A model generated the notes under the pieces. It did no database searches, had not been told where the DNA came from, and was given only the letters and a program-made list of their open reading frames with translations. Below, piece after piece: positions 27,340-39,160 of a stretch of 64,000 bases of DNA. The stretch spans positions 59,722,001 to 59,786,000 of the forward strand of contig JAJNNQ010000075.1 of the NCBI GenBank assembly GCA_027886175.1, given 5' to 3'. Within the stretch, counting starts at the first letter, position 1. Each line of letters opens with the position of its first letter. This DNA is from Phylloscopus collybita (lineage: Eukaryota > Chordata > Aves > Passeriformes > Phylloscopidae). A program made the translations under genes and the position numbers.

Positions 27340-28028
27340 AAGGGGGTGAGAAGAGTGAGCATAGGCGGCGCTTAGTCCGGAGTAACTCTTGCTGCCGGCT
27401 ACCTGTTGAGGTGGGTTCACGCAGGCGCTTCATTATTTCTGTCTTTCCGAGCGAGTTCACTGAAGCCGGGCCGGACCAGCCGAGCGCCGCCTTGCCCTGC
27501 TGAGAGACGCGGCTCCCGAGCCGAGAGAAGTTTTCTGGGGAGAGGACCGGGATCCCGGCTGCCGCCCTGCGAGGGGGGCTGGGGGGCACCTGCAAGCTGA
27601 AGGGAGGGAAGAAAAGGCGGGGGGAAATAAAGAGGGCAAGAAAACCCCACCTCCCCTTCCTCCGGGGAGCTCAGTCTCCCGAGGCGGCGCGGGGGCTCCG
27701 CGGGCGGGGCGGGGCGGGCGCGGCCGGAGCGCCTCCCCGGCGGCGGGGGCGCGGGGCCCAGGCGGGCGGAGCGGAGCGGAGAACAGAGGAGAGCAGCGGA
27801 GAACAGCGGAGAGCAGCGGGGAGCAGCGCTGCTGCCGAGGGCGGCGTGGCCGCCGCGCCGGCTCCGCTCCTGGCAGCGCAAGCTGCGCCCAGCGCGGCGG
27901 CACCTCCGCCCTTCCCTCCCCGCCGCCCGGTGCCGCTGGGGCGGCTGCCCCGGGCTCGCCGCGGTCCGGGGAAGCGGAGGCTTCCGCGTTCCGCCCGCGG
28001 AAACTTTGCCCGGTGCGCAAAGGGAAGG
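27340..28028 (+). promoter_or_regulatory. GALR1: GALR1 CpG-island promoter and 5' UTR
   Basis: Very GC-rich, CpG-dense sequence directly before the receptor start codon. No TATA box is evident at a sensible place. Three overlapping GGGCGG boxes (Sp1-type) lie at 27702-27717, suggesting dispersed initiation around or just downstream, so the transcription start cannot be placed exactly. No ATG occurs on the + strand between about 27330 and 28028, so there is no upstream reading frame starting with ATG, and the GALR1 ATG would be the first met by scanning ribosomes for a start site anywhere in this interval. A 10-bp GC-rich repeat lies at 27776-27825. Confidence 0.7.
27776..27825 (+). repeat. 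Five tandem 10-bp units in the GALR1 leader
   Basis: Five head-to-tail copies of a GCGGAGAACA/GCGGAGAGCA unit, preceded by shorter GCGGA units from about 27766. They lie about 200-250 bp upstream of the start codon, in the likely 5' UTR or core promoter. Confidence 0.9.
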
Positions 28029-28730
28029 ATGGAGCCAGGAGAGCCCGCGGCGGCGCCCTTCAACCTGTCCCGAGCCGTGGCAGAGAAGCCCCGCGGGGAG
28101 TTCAACCTGTCCGGGCTGCCGGAAGCCGAGGGGAGCCCCCTCTTCGGCATCGGCATCGAGAACTTCATCACCTTGATCGTCTTCGGTTTAATCTTCACCC
28201 TGGGGGTGCTGGGCAACACCCTGGTGATCACGGTGCTGGCGAGGAGCAAACCAGGCAAGCGCCGAAGCACCACCAACATCTTCATCCTCAACCTGAGCAT
28301 CGCTGACCTGGCCTACCTGCTCTTCTGCATCCCCTTCCAGTCCACGGTCTATGTGCTTCCCACCTGGGTGCTGGGAGCCTTCATCTGCAAGTTCATCCAC
28401 TACTTCTTCACCATCTCCATGCTGGTGAGCATCTTCACGCTCTCGGCCATGTCTGTGGACCGGTACGTGGCCATCGTGCACTCGCGGCGCTCCTCGGCCT
28501 TGCGCGTTCCCCGCAACGCAATGCTGGGTGTGGGGCTGATCTGGGCACTCTCCTTCGCCATGGCTTCGCCTGTGGCTCACCACCAGCGCATCTTCCACCG
28601 CGAGACCAGCAACCAGACCTTCTGCTGGGAGTTCTGGCCCAACCCACGCCACAAGAAGGTCTACGTGATTTGCACATTCGTCTTCGGGTATCTGCTCCCG
28701 CTGCTGCTCATCTCCTTCTGCTATGCCAAG
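28029..28730 (+). CDS. GALR1: Galanin receptor 1, coding exon 1 (residues 1-234)
   Basis: This exon encodes the N-terminus through TM5 of the Gi/o-coupled plasma-membrane receptor for the neuropeptide galanin. The ATG at 28029 has A at -3 and G at +4 and is the first ATG in about 700 bp; the frame stays open upstream but only with a GTG. Residues 12, 26 and 195 are N-glycosylation sequons (NLS, NLS, NQT). TM1 is near 46-71, TM2 84-107, TM3 117-141, TM4 164-182 and TM5 211-233. Hallmarks seen: N63 in GN (1.50), D93 in LSIAD (2.50), the C120-C199 disulfide pair and DRY at 144-146. The N-terminus is about 12 residues longer than the human one; from there similarity to GALR1 is near-continuous, stronger than to GALR2 or GALR3. 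The exon ends at AAG before a GTGGGG donor, phase 0. Codon use is much more GC-rich than in exon 3 because the exon is part of the CpG island. Confidence 0.97.
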
Positions 28731-30619
28731 GTGGGGCAAATGTAAAAGGATGAGGGGGGACACAGCAGTGGAAAAGGTGCCCATGGGCCGTAGGGTCGTT
28801 TCTGGGCATGTGGTGGGACTTGGCACTGTTGGGAGAAAAAGGGGCAGGAGTGAGTTTGTGCCACGAAGGGAGAGGGCAGGTTTTGTAGCTGAGGGATATC
28901 TGAGGGGGAACAATACATGTTCAGTGTCACAGAAAAGTCAGAACATGGGGTGAGTGGGGGGATGTTCTGGCAATTACTGGAGTCTCTCTGTCAGATTTCC
29001 TTGTTGCAGAATGCTAAGGAGCCCCAGTGGTCTGCTGCTTTCTCAGTCACCATAACTCTTAATTTCTTGCAGTGCTGTGTGAGGAGTTTGACTCAATAAA
29101 GTGCAACAAAGCAACAAGTTGTTCAGGCTTCAGATGAAGCATTGTCGTTCTTGAAAATACACAGTGCACTTGAAAGTGACAAAAATCATGTTTGGTGTTA
29201 AGAGTGAAATGTGCATCATGCAGCCTGGTCCTTGTGCCATATCTTGACCCAGCTGAACCTGATGAGAGAGTTACCTTTGACTTCAGTAAAGGCAGCTGGT
29301 TCTAGGGAGCAGGGCATGAGAACCCAGGTAGGAAATAGCAATACTAAGGGCTGCCTGAATATGGGTATTTAAGTACTTTTCTGCTTAAGCAAAGTGTCAC
29401 ATTTTTCTGGTGTAAGAATTGCAGCCTTCAGCCTTCTGCAGCAGAATGATCCTCTGCTTGCTGCTGGACAGGATCTGGAGCACCAGTACCTGCTGAGTTA
29501 GGCAGAGATCCTGCAATTTCTGTGCCAGCTGCCTTCAGTTGCAGGATTTCTCCTTAGGCAGTGATTTACATTTGAGAGGATAGGACTGCTCTTGCAAATA
29601 AGGACTACTTAAGTCAGTTCTTCAACTGGCAAGTTCAGTAGATGTACCTTGAACAAGTAATTTTATATTGTGCTCAGTTTTATATGTATTACATCCACTT
29701 GACTGTGATGTGCAAATTGAGGCTATAACTCTGTCCAACTCTGATGAAACCGAGCCATGTAGAACACAAAGGACAACATTTCTTAATGGCTGTTCATAGT
29801 GGGACAAATCCAACCTGGTAAATGAAGAGCAAACACAAGTTTTGTACGTAAACCGAATCCTGCTTTCCCTGAATGAATGCACTGGTATTTCATCTACTGT
29901 GGTGAATATGACTGAGCTGTAGCGATAGATCATCAGTTTGAAAAAAGTATTACACACCGCAGGGAGAACGTTACAGAATGTGTGCACAGGGGGCTTTCAG
30001 CTACTAATTCTTCCCTTTTTCAAAGCCAAAGCATCTTCAGTTCCAGCATAAAGTACTGGCCTTCAAAGTCTAATTATATGAGAGAAGATTAAAAAGAAAT
30101 CTTTCAAAATTGGCATAGTCCTGTGCAGTGTGGGCATGAAAAAAGCAGCTGTGCTTAACCAAAATATATGCCCACTCTGTTTAACAAAAAACAAAAGCAC
30201 CTCTACAGAACTAAATCTCTCAGTATTAGTGTTAATATGTAGTTAAAAAAAGGTGCCAACAAAAAACCCTCCAAGCCAACAACAGCAACTCCATGTGAAA
30301 AATATGCCCACTTGAAATTACAATAAAATCTTGTGCCTAAACTATTGCCTGGCTAGAGCCTCACCCTGGCTTTGTGATGTGTTTTGATCCTGTCTGTGTG
30401 GTCCTGCTTGCCATGGTGTCAGGCTGGGGGGAGCTAACCTGAAGGGGTGAATTTTAGAAGATAGCTAGGAGGTAGCTGGTATCCCCATCAGTTTACAAGC
30501 TGAAAAGTGCCGTAACCTGTTTGTTGTACAGAGCTATCCAAGGTGTTTGTACCCTGCAGCTAAAGACTCACTCCTGCCCTCTTTAGGAGCCACTGACAAA
30601 CCTCCAACAGCAGTATTTG

Positions 30620-30725
30620 GGACAGGGAGAGCCTTCTCAGGCTGAGCAACCCCAACTCTCTCAGCCTGTTTTGGTAGGAGACATTAATCTCTGCATCAGT
30701 TTCTTTATGGACTTCACTGGTTTTC
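30620..30725 (-). mobile_element. CR1 LINE fragment (ORF2 C-terminal part)
   Basis: Translated on the minus strand, this piece contains NRLRELGLLSL, matching the C-terminal region of the CR1 reverse-transcriptase ORF (consensus around RLRELGLFSLEKRRL). On the + strand the CAGGCTGAGCAACCCCAACT block is the usual complement of CR1. The frame is broken on both sides and the copy is short, so it is a decayed, inactive fragment inserted antisense to GALR1 in intron 1. Confidence 0.85.
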
Positions 30726-32542
30726 ATGAACTGTGGATCAGCGAGATAACACAATCTTCTGCTATGGTAAATTAAGACAAAGGAGACTCATTTCTCTATT
30801 TGAATATTTTGCCTTTTCCAGACTCCTTTAAGGCAGTTCTGTTTCTTTCATAAACAAATTGCAATTGAACTTTCAGTTTTGAAAGTCTCATTTTTGGGCA
30901 CTCTAATAGGGAGCCAAGTTCTTTCTCTCTCTCACATTTATATCATATTAGCAGAGGTTTGTACTTTTTTTCCAATGGATAACAATGTACAGAAGTGCTA
31001 AAGTAGTGCCAGGTATTTGGAAGCAGTGTCTTCCCAAAATATCTCATGTGATGCATGCTCTTCAGGCAGAGATTTATGAGATCATGCTCTGTCTTTTGTG
31101 TACAAATACCTCTTTTCTCTCTTCCACAAGTAACATTGTTTCAATGCAAATTTTTGATAGAGGAGTGAAAATATCAGAATTAAGGATACTTCCCTAGTTT
31201 TTTGAGAACAACAGACAATGAAGAAAATGGAGAGTCTCCATTATCCTCTTTTTTTTTAAGGGGTCACTTTGCATTCAACTGTTAAACACCAGACAACCCA
31301 TAAGGAAAGAGGTCTTACCAACTTACAGACAAGCCACATCTGTTTGAGAACACAGTAAAGAAGTCACAAATCCATAGGAAAACAGCTTTTGTTGCCTCAC
31401 AGAACTACTCCTGAAAGAAGCTTACTATGTCTGGGGGAGGAGCAGTGATTATGTGGTGATCAGCTGAGTCTCACCACTGCATACTTACAGACACGTTGTG
31501 TTCTGACTCTTCTATTGCTTATCATTTTACTTCTACTTGCTACATTTTTGTAATACTGACTTTTTGTATGTGTTCTGTAACAGTGCTACAACACTACCCT
31601 TAAAGGGTAAAGTGATGAATGATTCCCATCAGCTTCTAACAGTTGACATCTGCCAGGGTTGTGCAATGTTACAACTAATTTTGGGTACCTCCATTTTTCA
31701 GGGATTCACTCCTTGAAAGTCAGACCTCTTTCAATCAAACCTTTAGGTTGGACACCTATAATTATTAGCAAACATTTCCTTTTATAGATGTGTAATGTTA
31801 AAAGCTTTCTTTAAAACAAATATGTCTTGCCTCAAGAATGTTTCCATTATTATCTATCATTCTGAACATTCTGAATTCATGTCATGTATGATTTACAGAC
31901 TTGGTTAAAACTAAGCCATAAAAAGTAACAGCCTCAACATAAAATACAAGCTTATCTGGATTTGGATATTATATCCTAAATTTTGCTGAGCAGCAAGGGG
32001 AAAGCTTTATTAAACTGCACTGAAAGAGAAAAATAAAAGGTATGACACATTAGTCACACACTCTTAATTGAAGGAGGGTAAAGGATCTCTCGTGACAAGA
32101 GAAGTAGCAACATTACTTTAAAACACAGACTGCAGGCAATGGCACTTGAATTTCAATCAGGTTCATACTACAAACATGGTTCAGAATGTAATGCTTACAT
32201 TATCTGTAAAACAAGCGGTTCATCCTTACTAGATAGTGATCTTGTGCAGGCTTTCCTTCTGCATGATTTTCAGTGCCTGATAATGAGGGTGCACTCAGTG
32301 AGATGCCAGACAGCAAACATGGTTTTTAACAGTGTAGACTTCAAGCTTTCACAATGTTTGATAGACTTACGTGAATGGGCACAGATAATTGACATTATTT
32401 TCTTCACTCCTGTGTTGGAAAAAATCTCTTTATCAACTTGATTTGGTCAAAATCCTCAGTCAGGGCTCTCAAGCCGTCTTGAATGTAGTTTCTGAAACAA
32501 GCAGTGGAAAAGAATAATTTAAAAAATTAAAAAGAAAGAAAC

Positions 32543-32734
<192 letters not shown>

Positions 32735-34610
32735 TCTGTTGGCAAAACCAAGGGCCTACCAAATGTCATGAGCGTTGCTTGTGGTCATACGGTCTGGACC
32801 AGACTAGATCCTACAAGTTTCCTTACAGTCTCTCACACAACAACATAATTTTCTTACCACAGCACCCCACCCTCATCTCCCCAAAAGAGGGAAGTTAATC
32901 TCTGAGCAGCAGGTACATGAAAACTGGAGTTGAAAATATTACATCTTATGAGACAAGGTTGGGACCTAACTTCTAGCAAGCTGAGTATTTCATTCCACGG
33001 GTTAAAAATGCACATGCAAGTGTATTAGTGGATATTTTAAAATAATTTCTTAAGAGAAATAGCCTGAGACAAATTGAGAGGCACATTGTAGAATTGTTGT
33101 TCATTCAGGCTGTTAGAGGAGCAATTGATTGATTATTTGTTGGCCCAGAGAAGAGGCAGTTTGAACAGGGAAGTGGGGAGAGTGTCTTTGGTTTGCCTTG
33201 TAGTGTTTGTGCATAAACGTGGCTCTTTTTTAATACTCAGTGGCACTCTATGTTGGTCTTTGAGAGCTGTTCCACTGCTGTTGATAAGTAATTGCAGTTT
33301 GCCTATTTCTCTTGCTGCTACTTTTCATGCCATCTGGTAGAATACCATGAGGAGCCAATATGTTTTCACTGCAAATACTTACTTTATGAAATGTGTATGT
33401 AATCCAAAAGAGGGGAAGCTGAGAAGGTTCATCTGAAGGTAGTAACCTAAACTGACAACAGTACCCTCCACCACCTCCCAACCCCCTCAAGTTCACCTGT
33501 TTTGTCTCCTGCATCTTTCTTTGAACTGGATAGAGATACAGTACAAAACTTTGGGCTAAAAGTTTCAGAAGAGAAGAAAAAAAAAATGTTTGTAACTTTA
33601 AAAAATATTTTGCAGTTCTGATCTCTGGGAAGAGTTTATCTGACTTCAGTTTTGGGCTGTGAGGGAGAATCACAGAACAGTGCAGTCACTGGGTGGCACA
33701 TGATGGGATTTGCAAAGGCCCACTAGAAACAGCCCATCACTGTAAGTTTTGTGGAGGGGCTGTGCTAGATGAAAGAGCAGGGACAGGACATGAACTTAAA
33801 TATGTTCCTTCCATGCCCTTTTTTTTCAGTTTTATGGTTTTCACTGATGGACTCAGCAATTCTACTGGTCTGTACAGGGTGATGGGAGGTAAATAAAAGG
33901 TCTGTGAGCCAGACTGTCATCTCCTTATCCTTCTGCTGGGGTTCTGTCCTTTCCTTTGGGTCTGCTTCATACTGAAGAAGAAAGAAATGAAGTCAAAATG
34001 GGACTTTCTCAGGGAAAGCCCATTTTTTTTTCTCCTGCTTTTTCTTAGCTCGGGTCAGCCCCCAGGAGTGGCCTGGGTAGTGTTTCCAAAGAGGAAGTGC
34101 ATGCAGGGTGAGTCAGGTGGTAGTACACAGACAGGGACAAATGAAGTGCACTTGTAAGTGCACTTAAGTGGTTGTAAGTGATTTCTTATTTTTATTGTTG
34201 TTGGTGGTTCTCTGGTAGCTAAGAGTAGATACCTAAAAAATAAAGTCTGCTGATGAGTTCTGGATGTTCACAAATACCATCTTACTTCTTTTAATTCAAT
34301 GTATGTCTATAAAACTCAAATGCCAGAGTGGGATTAAGTCTCTAGATCATCTTGACTGATGTGTGTCCTGATAATGGCTAGGTGTGCACCCCAGAGAACA
34401 CAGAGAAAATGTCCCCAGGTGATATGAAAGAATCTGAATTTGGACCCTTTTCTCCACCTCAAGATCTCTGCATCCTGTATCCAAAACCTTTTGTGTAAAT
34501 GATTATGTTAAAATTTGGAGCCTGCTCTTGGACAATGAGCCTTTTTTTGACATGTTTTTAAAATTTGCTTATGAAACACACATGGTAAGTATCATCACAT
34601 TGTTGTTAAA

Positions 34611-34651
34611 GGTCATGCCTCATGTGTCACGCCTCGTGTGTCATGCCTCAT
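34611..34651 (+). repeat. Three copies of a 14-bp tandem unit
   Basis: Units of GTGTCATGCCTCAT, with the middle one CACGCCTCGT-like and the first one slightly degenerate, lie head to tail in intron 1. A short local tandem duplication. Confidence 0.85.
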
Positions 34652-35187
34652 TTTAGTATAAATTATTTTTGAAAGCCTAAGCTTCTTTCAAAGATCAAAT
34701 AGTGCCAGCATCTTTATTATATTAATCAAGCATCCATCTGAAGGAAGCAAATTATGCAGGTGACTCAGAAAAGCTCTGACTCCAAACATACACTTTTCTT
34801 ATGTTGCACACACTAAAGGTCATTCTAAACCAACAATCTTTGACTTTTTATGGAAGAAGAGGGATTGCTAATTCTATGTACAAGATAGGTTTCCATCTGT
34901 TAGATTTCTGTGTTAACTTGTGATTTGTGTTTGTTATGCAGTCCATCTGAATATAAGAATGAAGTTGTGGTCTGCTTTGTATTTGTTGGTTCACACAGAC
35001 TCCCATATCTAATCCTTTTGGTTTTCCTACTGTGCATGTTTGAAATGTGTAAGCTGCTTCAGTGATGTTTGTTAGTGAATCGTGCAGTACTGGAGAGCAC
35101 AAGAATACTCTTAGATACACGGGTTGGAATTTTGTTTGAATAGAAATTGGGGAAATATGATAAAGAGATGCAAATTAATCTTTTCAG

Positions 35188-35253
35188 GTTCTTAATCATC
35201 TACATAAGAAATTGAGAAACATGTCGAAGAAGTCAGAAGCATCCAAGAAAAAG
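35188..35253 (+). CDS. GALR1: Galanin receptor 1, coding exon 2 (residues 235-256)
   Basis: A 66-bp exon coding 22 residues (VLNHLHKKLRN, then MSKKSEASKKK) that form most of intracellular loop 3 between TM5 and TM6, a region used by class A receptors to contact G proteins. It is flanked by a TTTTCAG acceptor and a GTATGT donor, both canonical, with phase 0 on each side. The peptide matches mammalian GALR1 at this position, with one visible substitution (K to R at residue 244). The three-exon structure with this small middle exon is the known GALR1 gene layout. The exon is too short to be found as an open frame; it was located by sequence similarity and splice sites. Confidence 0.97.
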
Positions 35254-38200
35254 GTATGTTGCATTCGCTACTAATACTCATTTTTGTGTATTTTAGTTTT
35301 ATGGCTAAGCTAATTTGGTACTTGTTGCTAAAGATGTAATGGCAGGAAGAAATTAAAATTAAGTATTTAATGAAATATTCAGTGTCCCTCTGAACTTAGC
35401 AGATTGGAATCTTTTCTGATCCAAGTTTTGCATCACATTGCATCAAGCCATTACCTGAGAGCCTCATATTTGAAACTTCAGAGCATCTGAAATTTAGGCA
35501 CAGGGAGACAACCTGTCATTTGTGTTAATTTTCTTTTCTTTTTTTTTTTTTTTTTTTTTTTTCCACAGGTATTTTCCCCTGACTTGTAAATCATGGGATT
35601 TTTTTTTTTTTAACTAGCTGGTTTTTTAATGTTTCAGTGAATAATTCCTAGGTTGCATGAGGAACCTTTAAAATGAAATTTATTCTGCTTCCCAATAGGA
35701 GTCTAAGAAGAGACTTTTAATGATTCTCCAATTCTCCTATTGATTTTCCACACAATGTTTTCTTCTCTTACATTCAAGACATAAGTTATGCACTGGATAC
35801 AAATAGAATCATGAAGGGTCTTTAAAGAAGAATGTAAGCATCATGATTTAGAACAATATTTGAAAGATGGGTTTAAACAGAGAATTTGTCAGTTTATATA
35901 AAGTGGTTGTGATTTTTGAGCAGATTTGACCACAGTGATAATTTGACTAACTTCTCATTTTATGAATGTGGAGGAAAAACCCCTTAAGCTATAGCTCTTC
36001 ATTTGATCTGATCACTGTTTTCATATGGGCATGGACAGTGCCTGCAGTGCAAATGGGATATACATGGACTCAACAGGAAATTAGTACTCTCTTCTTTATG
36101 CACGCTCTATTTTTTTTGAAAAATATCCTACTCAATAGATTTTGATTCCTAGAATTAAAGGCATTATGGCCCAGTAAAATACTTAACATATATACTTTTG
36201 CATTTAATGTGGTCAAGGCCAAAGTTATAACTTTCAAAGACATTTTGTACATTGCCCTCTCTCATCTAAATTATTCTCAAACTACAACTATATCTGCACT
36301 TCCTCTAACCACTGACTCCCAGAAATTGCAGATCTGACTAGGAATTAACTTTCATAGCTTCAGGATAAAGCATTACAGATATGATCAAGACTGATTGAAT
36401 GTATCTGGGTTCAGTAGCCGAAGCAGAAAAAAACCAAAAAGCAGTCCAGAACTTTTTTTTTTTTTTTTTTCCTTAGAAAATGAGTTTCTAAACCTAAGGC
36501 CTAACTCATGTTTTTCAAAGCAACCCTGTCTTTGTTAGTGTGTTAGTTCTCTCTCTGGTTACCTATCTTTCTTATTTTCCTTCTACTGTTTTGTGAAGAA
36601 TGCATTTCAGGTGTAATTATACATTTTTAGCTTTATTCAAACCTTTATGAACATTCTAGTAGGAGGACCTTAAAATCACTTTGCTGTATGTGTGGAAAAA
36701 ATAACAAAAAATATTAATTTGCCTAAATTCTATTTTTCATGCTTTTTGGTCACAAAGCATCAATATTAACATCATATACTTGAAGTGGGTTTTATTTACC
36801 AGAAAGAAACCCTAAGCAAGCTCCTGGTAGGTAAAAAGCAGCTTTAGTGATACCTTGCTTGCAAGACAAAGTGATGATTTTGGAAGAGTAAGCTCTGAAG
36901 TTAGGCTTAGGAGGAGCAATGGGATAAAGCAGATGTTGTGAGGTTTCCTAATACAAAATTGCTTCTTCTGCAGATATGAAATACCTTAAGTAAAAGTTAC
37001 AAGAGACACGTTGTCACCCTCTGTTTTCAGGTGCATCAGTAGCCTATTGAAAGTCAGTGATTTTCCTGGTTAATTTTTCTTAGAATTTGGAACAAGCTGA
37101 AGTAATATTCTTCTTTTGAAGTAATTCTGCATGTGGTATCCTGAAAATTTGTTTTCACTTGTAACATTAACCCATTGAACACATCAATCAGAGCATAAAC
37201 TGCTCTTAATTGATGCAGTCTTGTTAGAACACATTCTCCTGATGAGACCTGAAAATGAGAATATCTCTGTGGCTGTTTTAGTGGCAACTGTTTTAAACTC
37301 CAAAGGGCTAAGTAGAGGAATGGCATCTGTGAAAACAGATGATTTCTTTTGAGTAAACAAATTATATTAACTACAGATATAATGTCCTTTGGTTTCTGTT
37401 GTGAGATTATACTGACCAAGAACAGCATCTATCATAAGTCATTTTGGCCTGTTGCCACAGAAATCAAAACATTTTTCCTGTAAGTTTTTCTAAGCTAACT
37501 CATGTTCTGATTAGGTAGGTCAGTTTAATTATTACTGAGCATTAATCTGTTGAAGAAATATAGACCAGGTTCAATAAACTAGCAAAAAATATAGATATTT
37601 TCTATGATGCAATTTTTATCACTCTGTGGCCACTGGGTTAGTTTTGGGTGCAAAGAGGTTACCCAAAAAATTATGTTATAAAATGTTAAGAGAGTAATTA
37701 TAGCTCATGACATAACATGCTTTGGAATTATTATTAGACTTCTATTCAGAGATTTATTTAATTGAAAGAGGTACTTGGTAGAGGAATAGACATTAATTAG
37801 TTAGGCCACTGCAAAACATGAACTGCTGTTTGTGAAGTAGGTGAAAGCTAAAGAAAATATTGACAGTCAGATTCCACTGTGCCCCAACAGAACTCCTTCA
37901 GCACCTGAGGGGTCCCTACAAGCTGATTCTGGAGCTCAGAATGGATCTAATGAAATTGATGGTCCTCCCATAAATAGTGGAATTGGAGTGTGAAAGCAAC
38001 ACTGAGGATATTTTTTGTTCCGTTTTTAATTTAGTGTTTGGTGGTGAACTCTAATTTCCAGATTGGTTTTGATAATGCACAATCACCAGAAATTCAGAAA
38101 TTTCAAGCCCTTACTTTTTTTTTTTTTTTTTTTTTTTCACTAATTGTATCCTAGAATGTTGTTTGTTGTATGACTCTCCCTGTGGAAATTCTGTGTTTAA

Positions 38201-38842
38201 AGGAGATACTTTCAAAAAGCTTACTTTAGTAAGCATTTGAGCAAGCTCCAAGCTCTTCCACCAGCTGCCTTCATGTATAATAAATCTCTCTTGAAACTTT
38301 CATCAGAAATTCTTGTGCACTGTACTAAAATATTAGTAATCTTTAGATGACTAATTTAGTAATCTTTAGTAATCTAAATATTACTAAATAATACTAAATA
38401 TTACTATGTTATGTACTAAATATTATGAAATATTACTAAATATTACTCAAATATTAGTAATCATTAGATCTGGATGAGATTTCCCAAAGACCCCTGTTGT
38501 CACCATTTTACAACAGCCTCAGGTCCACTTCAGAAAAGGTATAGCTTTTGTGTAGGGACTTAAAAACATCATTCTTTACCTTTGAGGGAAGTTGTGCATT
38601 TGCTGTTTACTGTAACATTTTCCAAGGCTGGGGTTCTCCTTGCAGTAGTTCACTATGCAAAATGAAGCCATATAGGTAATGGGGTGAAATCAGTAACAAA
38701 TATTGCAGTGTGTTCCCTCTCAGTATACTTTTTGGTGTGGGTTTTGTTTTTCTTTTTGCCTCTAAATAGTAGTTTTAAGTAGGTTTAAAGCAGATTCTTT
38801 GAGTGCTCATCAGGCATATGTGTTTTCTTTTCCTTGTCTCAG
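35254..38842 (+). other. GALR1: GALR1 intron 2 (3589 bp)
   Basis: It runs from the GTATGT donor after exon 2 to the pyrimidine-rich CTTGTCTCAG acceptor before exon 3, phase 0. It holds three T runs (24 nt at 35539-35562, 18 nt at 36453-36470, 23 nt at 38115-38137), all on the + strand, and an AT-rich repeat cluster at 38322-38470. No further exon is recognised. Confidence 0.9.
38322..38470. repeat. AT-rich cluster of direct and inverted ATATTACTAA units
   Basis: AAATATTAGTAAT occurs at 38328 and again at 38449. Between them lie several copies of AAATATTACTAA, whose core (ATATTACTAA) is close to an inverted form of ATATTAGTAAT. The array ends about 370 bp before exon 3. Confidence 0.85.
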
Positions 38843-39160
38843 ACAGCACAGACTGTGTTGGTGGTGGTAGTGGTTTTTGGCATCTCCTGGCTGCCTCATC
38901 ATGTGATCCATCTCTGGGCTGAATTTGGAGTTTTCCCACTGACTCAAGCCTCCTTTCTCTTCAGAGTAACTGCACACTGCCTGGCTTACAGCAACTCTTC
39001 TGTGAACCCAATCATATATGCATTTCTATCTGAAAATTTTAGGAAGGCCTACAAACAAGTCTTCAAATGCCAGATTGGTAATGAGACACTTCTGAATGAG
39101 GCTAAGGAAAATAAAAGTCGGATAGATACACCACCCTCTACCAATTGTACCCACGTGTGA
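38843..39160 (+). CDS. GALR1: Galanin receptor 1, coding exon 3 (residues 257-361, stop TGA)
   Basis: The last coding exon encodes TM6 (near 258-281), extracellular loop 3, TM7 (near 295-317) and the cytoplasmic tail. It starts after CTTGTCTCAG at 38841-38842 with codons for TAQT. Seen motifs are FGISWLP in TM6 (the CWxP position, with S before W as in GALR1) and NPIIY at 311-315 in TM7. Residues H276, H279, E283 and F294 line up, with a 12-residue offset, with H264, H267, E271 and F282 of human GALR1, which are implicated in galanin binding. C332 near the end of helix 8 is a plausible palmitoylation site. The tail ends in RIDTPPSTNCTHV, as in mammals, while residues near 333-343 diverge. Together the exons give 361 residues against 349 in human, with no frameshift or stop, so the receptor is probably functional. 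Confidence 0.97.
   Translation, partial: TAQTVLVVVVVFGISWLPHHVIHLWAEFGVFPLTQASFLFRVTAHCLAYSNSSVNPIIYAFLSENFRKAYKQVFKCQIGNETLLNEAKENKSRIDTPPSTNCTHV

Noticed and set aside
27846..28028. N-terminal extension of GALR1 by 61 in-frame codons
   Set aside because: The first codon is GTG, not ATG; the peptide is low-complexity A/P/R typical of translated CpG-island DNA, and the ATG at 28029 has a good context and matches the family start.
27008..28300. Long minus-strand open frames across the CpG island and exon 1
   Set aside because: They are antisense shadows of GC-rich DNA and of GALR1 exon 1, rich in A, P, R and G, with no recognisable domain.
28188..28913. 241-codon minus-strand open frame opposite GALR1 exon 1
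   Set aside because: It is the antisense reading of the receptor exon; codon bias of the real gene keeps it open.
37860..37980. Possible small CR1 piece in intron 2
   Set aside because: Only a short block (CACCTGAGGGGTCCCTACAAG) vaguely resembles CR1; too weak without alignment.
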